64,000 nucleotides of DNA. It comes from Filomicrobium insigne. GTDB lineage: Bacteria > Pseudomonadota > Alphaproteobacteria > Rhizobiales > Hyphomicrobiaceae. Shown one piece after another: positions 8,878-19,551 of the stretch; positions within the stretch are counted from its first letter, which is position 1; every line of letters starts with the position of its first letter. Made by a program: the position numbers and the translations under genes. The stretch covers positions 558,001 through 622,000 of the forward strand of contig NZ_FNJC01000002.1 of assembly GCF_900104305.1 (NCBI RefSeq). The letters are read 5' to 3'. A model generated the notes under the pieces. It worked only from the letters and a program-made list of their open reading frames with translations. It was not told the DNA's origin and made no database searches.

Positions 8878-10335
8878 ATGACCGAAACACCCACGGCAAC
8901 TCAGTGGTACATCGCCCGCGACGGTGCGCAGCATGGCCCCTTGTCCGATGCTGAAATCCGCATGTTCGTGCAATCGGGGCATATGCGCCCGACAGACCTC
9001 GTCTGGCGCCCCGGCTTTGCCGAGTGGCAACCGGCACAGAGCGTATTTCCGCCACCGGCCCCCACACCACCAGCGGCACCATCAGAACAAGCCCCGCAAA
9101 GTCCTTCTGCCCACCAGGCACCAGGACCGCGGCCTCATCATAGCGAGCCATCACAGCCAAGACCCGAACAACGGTCTCCACAAGCTCCTTCCAGTCCGGC
9201 AGCAGCACGGCCCGCCGCAGGCAATCCAGCCAGCAATCCGCCAGGACACGCAGGAGCTGGAGGTCATCCAGGTCATCGCCCCACCACCACGGGTGCACCC
9301 AACAGAGCATCTCAGGACCCTTATTCTGCAAGACAAGCGGGACCTCATCCGGCAAGCACACATGTCGCGCCGACAGAAAACGAAGAAGAATATCTTGAAG
9401 ACGAAGCGCCACCGCCGCGCCGCCGCTCACGCGGCGCGATCGCCCTCGTCGCAATTCTGGTGCTGATCGGCGCAGGCGGCTGGCTCGCTGCGACGAACCA
9501 GGACACCATCCTCGCGATGGCAAATATGACAACGAACGGCGACAACGGCCCACCGGTCGTGAAAGCTGAGGGCGAAACCAAAACGGCCGCGCTCGATAAC
9601 AGCCAGTCAGCAGCCAATTCGCCCGCGCCTCAACCTACTCCGGCGACACCTCCGAGCCAGTCCACGCAAAAGCCGACTGTAACGCCGCAGATGATCGACG
9701 AGAACTTCCAGCGCTCACAGCTCTGGCAGCAGCTTAAGGCCGACTTCCCGGAGTGGTACCAGACGAATATCGAAGAGGCAGCACGGATCGTCTCGGCAGG
9801 CACAGAAGCCGACATGTCGAAGCACTTGATCGTTCAGCTTGTCGAACTGCGCCGCAAGAACGCTGAGCATGCCCTCGCGGCCGACACATCGAAACTCATC
9901 AACGTCGCACAATCCTTTCTCGCGAATTTGAAGAGCTTGGCCAGCCATTCCGCCGCCACCTGCTATTCGTTTATTGGCCAGGGGGAATCGAGTCCTGCAG
10001 TAATCGAACTCTTCCCACAACGCGGTTATGGCGAAGCGATCGAAGCTCAAATTGCAGCGATTTTTGAAGCCGTCTCCGATGGCCGCAAGTCGCCGGTGTC
10101 ACGCGTACGAGCGACAAAATCCGATTATGATGTTCTCGCTGCCGAGCTAACCAAGCTGGGATGGTCAAAAGCTGATCTGCGCGTGTTTGCTGATCCAAAA
10201 GCACTGGCTCAGACTGAGCACGAGAAGGTCTGCAAGATGGTCCAGGATTGGTTCTCCGCACACCTTGCAATCTCCGATGCCGCAGTTCAGGAGCGCTTGC
10301 TGTTTGAGACCTTGCGCCCCATCGTGGCAGGCTAA
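8878..10335 (+). CDS. GYF-domain membrane protein
   Basis: The ATG at 8878 puts the GYF_2-type domain at the very N-terminus (about residues 9-52; WYIARDGAQHGPLSDAEI, then LVWRPGFAEWQPA). An upstream ATG at 8773 would add non-conserved sequence. Residues 55-165 are extremely rich in Pro, Ala, Gln and His, and EENEEEYLEDE-like acid residues (about 168-176) and RRRSR precede one membrane segment at about 186-205. The remaining 280 residues form a periplasmic domain I do not recognise. GYF-like domains bind proline-rich peptides. The 485-residue length and one-pass layout are clear; the function is unknown. Confidence 0.75.
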   Translation: MTETPTATQWYIARDGAQHGPLSDAEIRMFVQSGHMRPTDLVWRPGFAEWQPAQSVFPPPAPTPPAAPSEQAPQSPSAHQAPGPRPHHSEPSQPRPEQRSPQAPSSPAAARPAAGNPASNPPGHAGAGGHPGHRPTTTGAPNRASQDPYSARQAGPHPASTHVAPTENEEEYLEDEAPPPRRRSRGAIALVAILVLIGAGGWLAATNQDTILAMANMTTNGDNGPPVVKAEGETKTAALDNSQSAANSPAPQPTPATPPSQSTQKPTVTPQMIDENFQRSQLWQQLKADFPEWYQTNIEEAARIVSAGTEADMSKHLIVQLVELRRKNAEHALAADTSKLINVAQSFLANLKSLASHSAATCYSFIGQGESSPAVIELFPQRGYGEAIEAQIAAIFEAVSDGRKSPVSRVRATKSDYDVLAAELTKLGWSKADLRVFADPKALAQTEHEKVCKMVQDWFSAHLAISDAAVQERLLFETLRPIVAG

Positions 10336-10420
10336 AAACGGCGCGGTTTCCATGCATCTCCAGCTAAGGGCAACCATCCCGATTTCGCGTCGGACGAATA
10401 TGCTCTATTGCATGTAGACC

Positions 10421-12328
<1,908 letters not shown>

Positions 12329-12683
12329 CGTGCGGATCATGATGTTTATCATTTAAAAACAACGGATAAGATCTGGGATACTTCATACCTCCGCAGAGCG
12401 GTTTAAGACGCTTTACACACAGCTATCACCAACGTTTTCCCCAGACGCTTTTCGAATCTAAAGAACTAATCAGTTTTGCCATCCGTGAGATAGTCACCCC
12501 ACTCCTTTTCCGATATGACGGATTTGCGACGAGGAAGCCCTGACCGCGTATAGCGGGGTACGTGCCGAATTTGTTTAGAGGGCAAAAGCGGGTTCGTCAG
12601 GGCTCCCCGCCGCGGCCTTCTCTTCATCAGAATTGAGTTGCAGTCCGGCTCATGATCGAGCCGACCCAACTGTAGCGGCGGGC
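12329..12683. other. 355-bp gap between the ABC-F and GGCT genes
   Basis: The first 140 bases are AT-rich, with a weak ATGAT/ATCAT hairpin just after the ABC-F stop. The rest may encode a small minus-strand protein (12466-12627). That stretch also holds a 9-bp inverted repeat, AGCCCTGAC (12536-12544) and GTCAGGGCT (12596-12604). No tRNA-like fold was found. Confidence 0.45.
12466..12627 (-). CDS. Possible small basic hypothetical protein
   Basis: A 53-codon frame (ATG 12627) encodes a very basic peptide that begins MKRRPRRGALTNPLLPSKQ and ends in an acidic EKEWGDYLTDGKTD tail. A longer version starts at 12693 and overlaps the GGCT gene end. No clear Shine-Dalgarno precedes it. The basic-to-acidic layout and Pro/Arg motifs look more like a real small protein than a shadow, and no gene lies opposite. 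I do not recognise a family, and the inverted repeat within it could instead be an RNA element. Confidence 0.3.
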   Translation of the reverse strand: MKRRPRRGALTNPLLPSKQIRHVPRYTRSGLPRRKSVISEKEWGDYLTDGKTD

Positions 12684-13100
12684 CTATTGCCACCGACCAT
12701 TGGAGAGAACTTTCAATCCATCAGGCGCGCGACGCAGCGTGTAGATCCAGCAACCTCTGCGCGTACCATTGGCCAGAGTCGCGCACGTCAGGATGCGTCG
12801 ATAGAGATCCGAAGGACTGCCACCAGGAGTGACGTCCTCATACGGATCGAGCCACCTGAACACAGCATCGGGATCAGCAAGGCGCATGACTTCGCCGTGC
12901 ATCACAACGCCGCGATTTTCATCCGCGAGCACCGCACCGGGATAGCCGCCAAGATCATAAAGTTGACCGGTTACCCAAGCTGCGCCCAACGTCGTCGCTC
13001 CACACGCGAGACGTTGCCGCTCCCGCGCACCGAGGGCGCCACTAGCAGCGCGCATAAGCGTGCCATAGACGAACAAGTGATATCGGTCGTCCTCGCTCAT
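12684..13100 (-). CDS. Gamma-glutamylcyclotransferase (AIG2-like) family protein
   Basis: A 138-residue protein of the gamma-glutamylcyclotransferase fold. The substrate-binding loop VYGTLM (11-16), the YPG turn (53-55) and the conserved catalytic glutamate in HGEV (E70) are all present. Family members release 5-oxoproline from gamma-glutamyl amino acids or gamma-glutamylamines; this subgroup has unknown substrate. The gene is transcribed away from glyS, about 240 bp downstream of it, with a dispersed palindromic repeat in between. Confidence 0.8.
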   Translation of the reverse strand: MSEDDRYHLFVYGTLMRAASGALGARERQRLACGATTLGAAWVTGQLYDLGGYPGAVLADENRGVVMHGEVMRLADPDAVFRWLDPYEDVTPGGSPSDLYRRILTCATLANGTRRGCWIYTLRRAPDGLKVLSNGRWQ

Positions 13101-13197
13101 GCCGGGACAGTCTCCAGTCCCACGCTGATCGAATTGCGAGCATCGCTCACCGCTAGCTCCTCACATGGCGGGGAATTTTGGCTCCCATCCCCAAGCC

Positions 13198-13308
13198 TGT
13201 CATCCCGGCAATAAATGCCGGGATCCAGCTGTCCACCGGGAGACCTCTGCGGCATGCGCAGAACCTTCGCAATAAAGACCCAGCCAAACCTTGGGCACGA
13301 GTATGACA
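13198..13308. repeat. Palindromic dispersed-repeat-like element
   Basis: About 111 bp bounded by inverted ends TGTCAT (13198-13203) and ATGACA (13303-13308). Inside are a 9-bp perfect hairpin, ATCCCGGCA / TGCCGGGAT (13202-13224), and a second hairpin TCTGCG/CGCAGA at about 13246-13262. The TGTCATCCCGGC...GCCGGGATCCAG form is that of common intergenic palindromic repeats in alphaproteobacteria. It lies between the glyS stop and the next gene and could double as a terminator. Copy number elsewhere cannot be seen. Confidence 0.55.
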
Positions 13309-13340
13309 TGACGGCTCAGCGCACAGCGAGAGTGCCGTCT

Positions 13341-15551
13341 CTACCCCGCAATCCTCGAGAAGTCCGCAACCGTCAACGTCGCGGCCCGGATCTCCGAGAG
13401 CAGTTTCAACCGGTTCTCGCGCAAGGCCGCATCCTCGGCATTGACGATCACTTTATCGAAGAAATGATCGACAGGCGCTCGTAGCTCCGCGAGCGCGCGC
13501 ATGGCACCTTCAAAATTCTCGACATTGATGGCCGCCTGCGTATCGAACTTTACCTTGGCGATGGCAGCCGCAAGTTCGCGCTCAGCGGGCTCAACAAGCA
13601 GCCGGCCCTTCGGCTCGCCCGAATAGCTCGCCTTGTCCTTCTTCTCTTCGATGGCCAGAATGTTGTTGGCACGTTTAACGCCTGCCAGAAGGTTCGCGCC
13701 GTCATCCGTTTCGAGGAAGGTCGACAATGCCTCGACGCGTTTCACGATCAGCGCCAGATCATCCTGTCCCGGCAGCGCAAAAACGGCATCGATCAAATCA
13801 TAGCGCTGCCCCTGATCACGCAGATAGACTTTGAGGCGGTCGGCGAAGAAATCGAGGAGGTCGTCGGCAATCTGGACTGAACGCGCAAACTTCTCCGTCC
13901 ACCCGGAACCAAACGCACTCTTGAAGAGCTGATTCTCAACCTGCATTTCGAATAGTTCTGTTTCGCGAAGCTCTGGCGGTAAGTCATAGAGTGCCTTCAA
14001 AACAGCATCGCTCTCCGAACCTGCGATTTGTTCGCCCATGAGCATCGCGTGATCTCGCAGGCGTTTGAAAAGCCCCAACCGCAGATCGTTCTCCAACACG
14101 ATCCGAATAACACCTAGCGCCGCACGGCGAAGCTGATAGGGATCACCCGAACCCGTCGGCTTTTCGTCAATCGCCCAGAAGCCCACAAGCGTATCGAGCT
14201 TGTCCGCCAGCGCCACCGCAACCGACACCGGTGCCGACGGCACGCTGTCACCAGCACCTTTCGGCTTGTAGTGCTCTTCAATCGCCGAAGCGATCTTGGA
14301 ATCGATGTGTTCGGCTTCCGCATAATAGCGGCCCATCAAGCCTTGCAGCTCGGGGAACTCCCCGACCATGCCGGAAACGAGATCTGCTTTGCACAATTGC
14401 GCAGCGCGGCGTGCCAATTCAGGCTCAGCATCCGCCGCTCCCGCGATCTGATCGGCGAATTCCGCAATCCGCTCCGTGCGATCCCATTGCGTGCCAAGCT
14501 TCTCGTGGAAGGTGATGGCCTTAAGCTCAAGCCGCATATCTTCCAACGGATGCTTCTTGTCCTGCTCCCAGAAGAACTTTGCATCCGAGAGCCGCGCGCG
14601 CATGACCTTCTCGTTACCCGCAATGATCGCAGAACCTCCGTCCTTCGCGATCAGGTTGGAAACAAGAACAAAACGGTTCGCCAACTTGCTCGTCTCAACG
14701 TCGCGCAGAGAGAAGCACTTCTGATGCGTCTTCATCGACGTCATCAGGCACTCCGCTGGCACCTCAAGAAATTCTTCGTCGAACGTGCCCATGAGCACGA
14801 CAGGCCATTCACAAAGCCCGGCGTTTTCGTTGAGCAGCGCGTCATCTTCAACCAGCTCAAGACCGGCGTCCGTCGCAAGTGCCCGCGCATCCTCCGCGAT
14901 CATCGCTGCGCGTTCAGACGTCGGCAGAAGCACCTTTTTTTGTTTCAGCTTTTTGCCGTAGTCGGCAAAATCCGAAACAGCGAAGGCATTGCCTCCGTGG
15001 AAGCGATGGCCGCGTGTCGTATCTCCCGCGGCGATGCCGGCGATCTCAAAACCCACGACCTTGCCATCGAGCAGGCAAAGAACCGATTGCAGCGGCCGGA
15101 TCCATTGAAAGTCACCGCTCCCCCAGCGCATCGATTTCGGCCACGGAAAGCGGCCGGCAACTGCCGGCACAACCTCACTGATAAGATCGACGGCGGAACG
15201 GCCCGGCTTATCTATTTTGGCGAGATAGTAGTCACCCTTCTTCTCATCACTGACGATTTCCGCAGCCTCGATTGAATCCAATCCAGCCGCCTTCAAGAAC
15301 CCTTGGATCGCTTTATCCGGTGCCCCAACGCGCGGGCCTTTCCGCTCCTCGGAAATCGCAGGTGACGCCTCCGGCACATCCTCGATGACGAGGCTCAAGC
15401 GACGCGGCGTCGCAAACGCCTGCGCCGCCCCGCACGTAAGACCGTGCGCACCGAGGCCTTCGACCACCAGCCGCTTCAAATCGTCAGCGGCCCGCTGTTG
15501 CAAGCGGGCCGGAATTTCTTCCGAAAAGAGTTCGAGTAGGAGCTGTGCCAT
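13341..15551 (-). CDS. glyS: Glycyl-tRNA synthetase beta subunit
   Basis: Beta subunit of the bacterial heterotetrameric glycyl-tRNA synthetase, needed for tRNA(Gly) recognition and charging together with the alpha subunit. The N-terminal [15 protein letters not shown] (4-18) and the long HD-like and DALR-type anticodon-binding C-terminal region are characteristic. At 736 residues it is within the normal range. ATG 15551 is 6 bp from the small membrane gene stop, so it is the third gene of a glyQ-orf-glyS operon. Confidence 0.95.
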   Translation of the reverse strand: MAQLLLELFSEEIPARLQQRAADDLKRLVVEGLGAHGLTCGAAQAFATPRRLSLVIEDVPEASPAISEERKGPRVGAPDKAIQGFLKAAGLDSIEAAEIVSDEKKGDYYLAKIDKPGRSAVDLISEVVPAVAGRFPWPKSMRWGSGDFQWIRPLQSVLCLLDGKVVGFEIAGIAAGDTTRGHRFHGGNAFAVSDFADYGKKLKQKKVLLPTSERAAMIAEDARALATDAGLELVEDDALLNENAGLCEWPVVLMGTFDEEFLEVPAECLMTSMKTHQKCFSLRDVETSKLANRFVLVSNLIAKDGGSAIIAGNEKVMRARLSDAKFFWEQDKKHPLEDMRLELKAITFHEKLGTQWDRTERIAEFADQIAGAADAEPELARRAAQLCKADLVSGMVGEFPELQGLMGRYYAEAEHIDSKIASAIEEHYKPKGAGDSVPSAPVSVAVALADKLDTLVGFWAIDEKPTGSGDPYQLRRAALGVIRIVLENDLRLGLFKRLRDHAMLMGEQIAGSESDAVLKALYDLPPELRETELFEMQVENQLFKSAFGSGWTEKFARSVQIADDLLDFFADRLKVYLRDQGQRYDLIDAVFALPGQDDLALIVKRVEALSTFLETDDGANLLAGVKRANNILAIEEKKDKASYSGEPKGRLLVEPAERELAAAIAKVKFDTQAAINVENFEGAMRALAELRAPVDHFFDKVIVNAEDAALRENRLKLLSEIRAATLTVADFSRIAG

Positions 15552-15557
15552 ACGCCC

Positions 15558-15827
15558 TCAGTAGCCGCTAGGTGCAGGAGCGTTGCTCGGCTGAGGTTGA
15601 CCCACCTCACCTGGCTTCGGCACGCCATCACCAAGCGGATAGATCTTGTCCACCTCAACCAACACGGCGTTGCCAAGTTCAACGTCGGCACCCGTGTAGT
15701 GCAGATAACCGATACCAACCGCGATCAGCACCGTGAGAAACCAGAACACCGGCCGTTTTAGGATTAGTGCCGCAATGAGCAGCACCGGCACCACGATGAT
15801 CGCAATTCCGATCCAATGGCTCATCAT
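15558..15827 (-). CDS. Small membrane protein in the glyQS operon
   Basis: Start chosen at ATG 15827, which overlaps the glyQ stop by four bases (ATGA) and follows GAAGGTGG; an upstream ATG at 15854 is less likely. The 89-residue product has two hydrophobic segments (about 5-24 and 26-44) and a Pro-rich, soluble C-terminal tail. I recognise no domain. Position and tight coupling between the two GlyRS subunits suggest it is expressed with them, but give no proof of a role in tRNA charging. Confidence 0.7.
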   Translation of the reverse strand: MMSHWIGIAIIVVPVLLIAALILKRPVFWFLTVLIAVGIGYLHYTGADVELGNAVLVEVDKIYPLGDGVPKPGEVGQPQPSNAPAPSGY

Positions 15828-16786
15828 AATCCACCACCTTCTGTTTTCAGCCATGCTCCGCAGCAGGCTTTTGTGAGTTCACGTACCCTGAGGATATAAC
15901 TCTGCCGCTCCGTCACGGATATGACGCCGCGTGCATCCAGCAGATTGAAGATGTGGGACGCTTTGATGGCCTGATCGTACGCAGGCAACACCATGACGTG
16001 CCGATCACCGTCGGCTCCCGCCTCGAGCAACTTCTGACAATGCATTTCGGCATCTTTGAAATGACGCAGAAGCATTTCGGTGTCCGCGTACTCGAAGTTG
16101 AAACGTGAATATTCCTGTTCAGCCTGCAGGAAAATATCGCCGTAGGTCAGCTTTCGCTCATCATCCCGCCCGTTGAAGTTGAGATCATAGACGCGGTCGA
16201 CGCCCTGAACGTACATGGCCAGTCGTTCGAGCCCGTATGTGATCTCACCCGCAACCGGACGGCAATCAAAGCCACCAACCTGCTGGAAGTAAGTGAACTG
16301 CGAAACTTCCATTCCGTTGCACCAAACTTCCCAGCCGAGCCCCCACGCCCCCAGCGTCGGGCTCTCCCAATCGTCCTCAACGAAACGTATGTCATTGATC
16401 GTCGTATCAATTCCGATCGCATCCAGACTTTCCAGGTAGAGGTCCTGAAAATTAGCCGGCGACGGCTTCATGATGACCTGGAACTGATAGTAATGCTGAA
16501 GGCGGTTTGGGTTTTCACCATACCGGCCATCCTTCGGCCGTCGCGACGGCTGCACATAAGCCGCGTTCCACGGCCGCGGTCCAAGAGAACGCAGTGTCGT
16601 CGCGGGATGAAACGTCCCGGCCCCGACCTCCATGTCGTAAGGCTGCAGGATGACACAGCCTTGGCGCCCCCAGAACTGCTGCAGCGTTAGGATGAGATCC
16701 TGAAAGGATTGGGCAGGCCGCAGCACCGCGTCGGCGCCCGATCCATGCGCAGTCTTTGCCGATTTTGTGGCGGCAGAACTTACCAT
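15824..16786 (-). CDS. glyQ: Glycyl-tRNA synthetase alpha subunit
   Basis: Catalytic alpha subunit of the alpha2beta2 glycyl-tRNA synthetase, forming glycyl-adenylate. Conserved segments include [19 protein letters not shown] and [19 protein letters not shown] near the N-terminus, then the [11 protein letters not shown] class II motif. The N-terminus is about 25 residues longer than in E. coli GlyQ; a downstream start is possible. It is the first gene of the operon, transcribed away from dodecin. Confidence 0.95.
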   Translation of the reverse strand: MVSSAATKSAKTAHGSGADAVLRPAQSFQDLILTLQQFWGRQGCVILQPYDMEVGAGTFHPATTLRSLGPRPWNAAYVQPSRRPKDGRYGENPNRLQHYYQFQVIMKPSPANFQDLYLESLDAIGIDTTINDIRFVEDDWESPTLGAWGLGWEVWCNGMEVSQFTYFQQVGGFDCRPVAGEITYGLERLAMYVQGVDRVYDLNFNGRDDERKLTYGDIFLQAEQEYSRFNFEYADTEMLLRHFKDAEMHCQKLLEAGADGDRHVMVLPAYDQAIKASHIFNLLDARGVISVTERQSYILRVRELTKACCGAWLKTEGGGL

Positions 16787-16910
16787 AGGGATTTTGCGTT
16801 TCTCATAAGGCTCAATGGAGCGGCGAATATACGCGCTTCGACGACCTTGTCACCATGCTCACCATGCCGCTCCTAATCGCGGCAAAATAATGCGCGCCTG
16901 CAGGAATTAC

Positions 16911-16935
16911 GGAACATCAGGAGCATACGGACGTT
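16911..16935 (+). promoter_or_regulatory. EcfG-type general stress promoter of the dodecin gene
   Basis: GGAAC (16911-16915), 16 bases, then CGTT (16932-16935). This matches the published GGAAC-N16/17-CGTT consensus of the alphaproteobacterial general stress sigma factor EcfG. The predicted transcript would have a leader of roughly 25-30 bases before the dodecin ATG. Confidence 0.75.
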
Positions 16936-16968
16936 GTATGATCATTCTCAAGTGGTGGAGTGCATACC

Positions 16969-17175
16969 ATGACCGTCCTTAAAGTTATCGAGTTGATGTC
17001 CGAGTCCGATGAGAGCTGGGAACATGCAGCGCAAAAGGCTGCCGATAAAGCGGGAAAGACCGTGAAGAACATTCGCTCCGTATGGATCAAGGATTTTGCC
17101 GCGACTGTGGGCTCAGACGGCAAGCTCGACACCTACCGAGTAACCTGCAAAGTCTCCTTCGAGGTCAAAGACTAA
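16969..17175 (+). CDS. Dodecin family flavin-binding protein
   Basis: A 68-residue protein that forms dodecameric shells storing flavins. The start TVLKVIELMSESDESWEHAA is diagnostic: dodecins have a tryptophan in SxESWxxA that stacks on the isoalloxazine ring, and the C-terminal strand YRVTCKVSFEV fits. ATG 16969 is used because GGTGGAG lies eight bases upstream; a GTG three codons earlier is a poorer choice. The gene stands alone behind an EcfG-type promoter, consistent with a stress-time role in flavin sequestration. Confidence 0.9.
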   Translation: MTVLKVIELMSESDESWEHAAQKAADKAGKTVKNIRSVWIKDFAATVGSDGKLDTYRVTCKVSFEVKD

Positions 17176-17217
17176 CCCAAACAGTACACGTTTACCGATC
17201 AGCGCTATCTGCCGAGC

Positions 17218-17406
17218 CTAATGCCGTGGCCGGTAAATTCCGCTTGCTGGGTCGCGTTCGAGCGCCCCCATATCGCGAGGCTCGGCCTCAGCCACATCAC
17301 TGGGAAACGAAGAACGGTTGATCGATTTGTGTACTCCACTGCGAACCAATCGGTACCCGGCATAAGCGCCAAGGCCCGCGACAGCCAAGAGGATTAGAGG
17401 TGGCAT
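17218..17406 (-). CDS. Small single-pass membrane hypothetical protein
   Basis: A 62-residue protein with one N-terminal membrane segment (about 3-21), then a charged cytoplasmic or periplasmic tail ending LERDPASGIYRPRH. This tail pattern (L-x-x-DP-x-x-G-x-YRP) recurs in short uncharacterised proteins of Rhizobiales, by my recollection. It lies 46 bp upstream of the S49 peptidase stop region on the same strand, that is, downstream of the peptidase in transcription. Function unknown. Confidence 0.6.
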   Translation of the reverse strand: MPPLILLAVAGLGAYAGYRLVRSGVHKSINRSSFPSDVAEAEPRDMGALERDPASGIYRPRH

Positions 17407-17452
17407 CTTTAAAGGCCTCTCAACACTGGCCGATCACGGCCATGCTGGCATC

Positions 17453-18286
17453 CTACAATCCATACCGCGACCAGAGCGCACGCGCCTCGATCGCGGACAC
17501 GAGATCATCTGCCAACGATCCGGGATTTGCAATGAACTCCTGAGCAGAAGGTGGACGCCGCATCGCGCCGAGCAACCCACTGCGCGCCGTCGGAACCATA
17601 CGCAGAACAACCTTATCGCCATGAAGCTCACGCATCTTCGTGCGCACGTCCGTGATCCCGTCGATCAACCCGATGTCCAGAGCACGCTTCGCAGACCAAA
17701 AAGCTCCGGAAAATACTTCCGAATCTACAACGGCAAGTTTGCTGCCTCGACGCTCCTTCACGACGCCGATGAACACATCGTGCACGTCACGCTGTAAATC
17801 TTTAAGCCGCTCGACATCCTCCGGCTTCTCGGGCTGAAATGGATCGAGCTGCCCCTTAGCAATCCCCGCTGTATAGACGCGCCGTTGGATACCCAGTTTT
17901 TCGATGGCGTCAACGAAGCCAAACCCAGCGGAAATCACCCCGATTGACCCAACAATAGAGGCGGCATCCGCATAAATTTCATCTCCCGCGACAGCAAGAT
18001 AGTAGCCGCCCGACGCCGCCACATCCTCGCAGAAGACATAGATCTTCTTGTCCTTCTCCTGTGCGAGCTGACGTAAACGCTTGAAAATCAGGCTTGACTG
18101 AACGGGTGAGCCACCGGGCGAATTAATCAGCACCGCCACCGACGGCAATTTCGATAGGCTAAACGCACGCTCAATTGCTGCCGCTGTCGCCCCCAGGGAC
18201 AAACCCGGACGCAAGGGAGTCGACATTCCGATAGGTCCCGAAAAACGTAGCACAGGAACCACAGGGCGACGGCTAAAAGGCCACAT
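17453..18286 (-). CDS. S49 family peptidase (SppA/SohB-like)
   Basis: A 277-residue serine peptidase of the signal-peptide-peptidase A family. The start is ATG 18286, seven bases after GTGAGGA; a GTG at 18334 is open but lacks a good ribosome site. The oxyanion strand INSPGGSP (55-62), the nucleophile S92 in ASGGYY and the general base K144 in GIAKGQLDPF form the Ser-Lys dyad. There is no clear N-terminal membrane anchor, unlike E. coli SppA, and the protein is half-length, as in the SohB/SppA36K type. It may digest leftover signal peptides or membrane fragments. Confidence 0.87.
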   Translation of the reverse strand: MWPFSRRPVVPVLRFSGPIGMSTPLRPGLSLGATAAAIERAFSLSKLPSVAVLINSPGGSPVQSSLIFKRLRQLAQEKDKKIYVFCEDVAASGGYYLAVAGDEIYADAASIVGSIGVISAGFGFVDAIEKLGIQRRVYTAGIAKGQLDPFQPEKPEDVERLKDLQRDVHDVFIGVVKERRGSKLAVVDSEVFSGAFWSAKRALDIGLIDGITDVRTKMRELHGDKVVLRMVPTARSGLLGAMRRPPSAQEFIANPGSLADDLVSAIEARALWSRYGL

Positions 18287-18404
18287 ATAAACGTCCTCAC
18301 TTAATGGAAATTGTGAACGCGGGGCGTCCGTCACTTTAATGTTCTGACAAGGCCCTCAAGAGCCGAAAGGTGGGATTAAGTCGTCTCCTCGGCTATCTCT
18401 GCGC

Positions 18405-19220
18405 TCATTTAGGGTACAAGCCACGGCCTTCCCGCAGAATAGCTTCAGCAGCAGGTGTAAAACCATTACCGTCTCCGTGCAGAACAAAGCCCGGCAAGAC
18501 ACTCAACGGCGCCTTGCTGCCCCTAATTCCGCTGACGATAACCCGGTTTGCATTTTCCCCCGGCCTGGGACGTATCGGTAGCACCCTTATACGCCCGAAA
18601 CGCCCCTCGAGTCCGGCGAGAACTTTGGCCAGCGCGTCGGCCTTATGAATGACAAGCGCCTGTCCGGCAGGTCCGGCCATACGCGCCAAAAACCGGCCCC
18701 ATACTTCGAAATCGCCACCATCCATAACATGAGCCGCCGCACGTAACTTCGACGCACTACGTGTTGCCGATCCGCCATCGAAAAACGGCGGGTTAGCGAG
18801 CACATGCGTAAAGCTACCGTCTTTCAATCCCTCACGCTCAAGATAATGCCCCGCACGCGCGCCCACCTCGCCCAAACAGGCTCGCACACGGCCTTCTAGC
18901 CCGTTTCGCGTGATATTTTCCCTGGCAAGATCCACCAACGCGGCTTCACGCTCGAACAACACGACTTCCGCGAAAGGCAGCCGCCGCGCGACGCATAATC
19001 CCACCGTCCCGACACCTGCCCCGACATCAAGAACCCGCGTGCGTCGATCTGAGTTGGCCTCCACGGCGGCAGCCAACAATACGGCATCCAGTCCGGCGCG
19101 GTAGCCACGAACTGGCTGCAACACCTTCAATTGCCCGCCCAGGAAGTCGTCATCCGTGATTTCACTGCGGCACAATGGCGCTGTGTCACCCTTTTGCGAA
19201 GTATCAACGTCGTGCATCAT
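18405..19220 (-). CDS. tRNA1(Val) (adenine-37-N6)-methyltransferase-like protein
   Basis: A class I SAM-dependent methyltransferase of 271 residues. Motif I is DVGAGVGT (65-72) and the catalytic N6-adenine motif is NPPF (143-146). The leader sequence with LQPVRGYRAGLDAVLLAA is the form seen in TrmN6/YfiC proteins. It is therefore most likely a tRNA adenine methylase, though ribosomal or protein substrates cannot be excluded. Its first 17 bases overlap the end of the DUF2007 gene, so the two are coupled. Confidence 0.8.
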   Translation of the reverse strand: MMHDVDTSQKGDTAPLCRSEITDDDFLGGQLKVLQPVRGYRAGLDAVLLAAAVEANSDRRTRVLDVGAGVGTVGLCVARRLPFAEVVLFEREAALVDLARENITRNGLEGRVRACLGEVGARAGHYLEREGLKDGSFTHVLANPPFFDGGSATRSASKLRAAAHVMDGGDFEVWGRFLARMAGPAGQALVIHKADALAKVLAGLEGRFGRIRVLPIRPRPGENANRVIVSGIRGSKAPLSVLPGFVLHGDGNGFTPAAEAILREGRGLYPK

Positions 19221-19437
19221 CGCTCAACCATTGATCCAAGTCCGCATCCTGCAACACCTTGATTGCCTTGGGGAGATGGTGTTCCGCAACCATGGCTCGA
19301 CGCGGCAGTACGCCTAATGAACCTTCTAGAATGCTCATATTGACATCCAGAACCGTGACGTCGATACCCACCTCCGTGAGGAGTGCCTCTACGTAGCTAA
19401 GAAGCACCGGATCGTTGGTCCTCATCAATTCGCGCAT
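19204..19437 (-). CDS. DUF2007 domain-containing protein
   Basis: A 77-residue protein. The open frame continues upstream, but it would run under the polyprenyl synthase gene, so I use ATG 19437, eight bases after GAGG (ATG 19425 is an alternative). The sequence MRELMRTNDPVLLSYVEALL, then GIDVTVLD and RAMVAEHHLPKA, matches the small PII-like alpha/beta DUF2007 fold, whose members are called putative signal transducers. It is divergent from the synthase gene and overlaps the methylase gene. Confidence 0.75.
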   Translation of the reverse strand: MRELMRTNDPVLLSYVEALLTEVGIDVTVLDVNMSILEGSLGVLPRRAMVAEHHLPKAIKVLQDADLDQWLSDDARR

Positions 19438-19551
19438 TCGCGATGACCTCATTCCTAAGTTTCTTGTGCGAAGTAGGCAAAGTGTCTTTAGTGTTTCCGC
19501 GTCTCGCAACCTCTTGCAGGCCACGGATAATAGCAGACTGAGGAAATAGCA

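Noticed and set aside
14271-15275. 334-codon plus-strand frame opposite glyS
   Set aside because: Antisense to a clearly conserved synthetase; no ribosome site or domain.
18335-18404. Longer N-terminus for the S49 peptidase from the GTG at 18334
   Set aside because: No ribosome site before it, while ATG 18286 has GTGAGGA at proper spacing.
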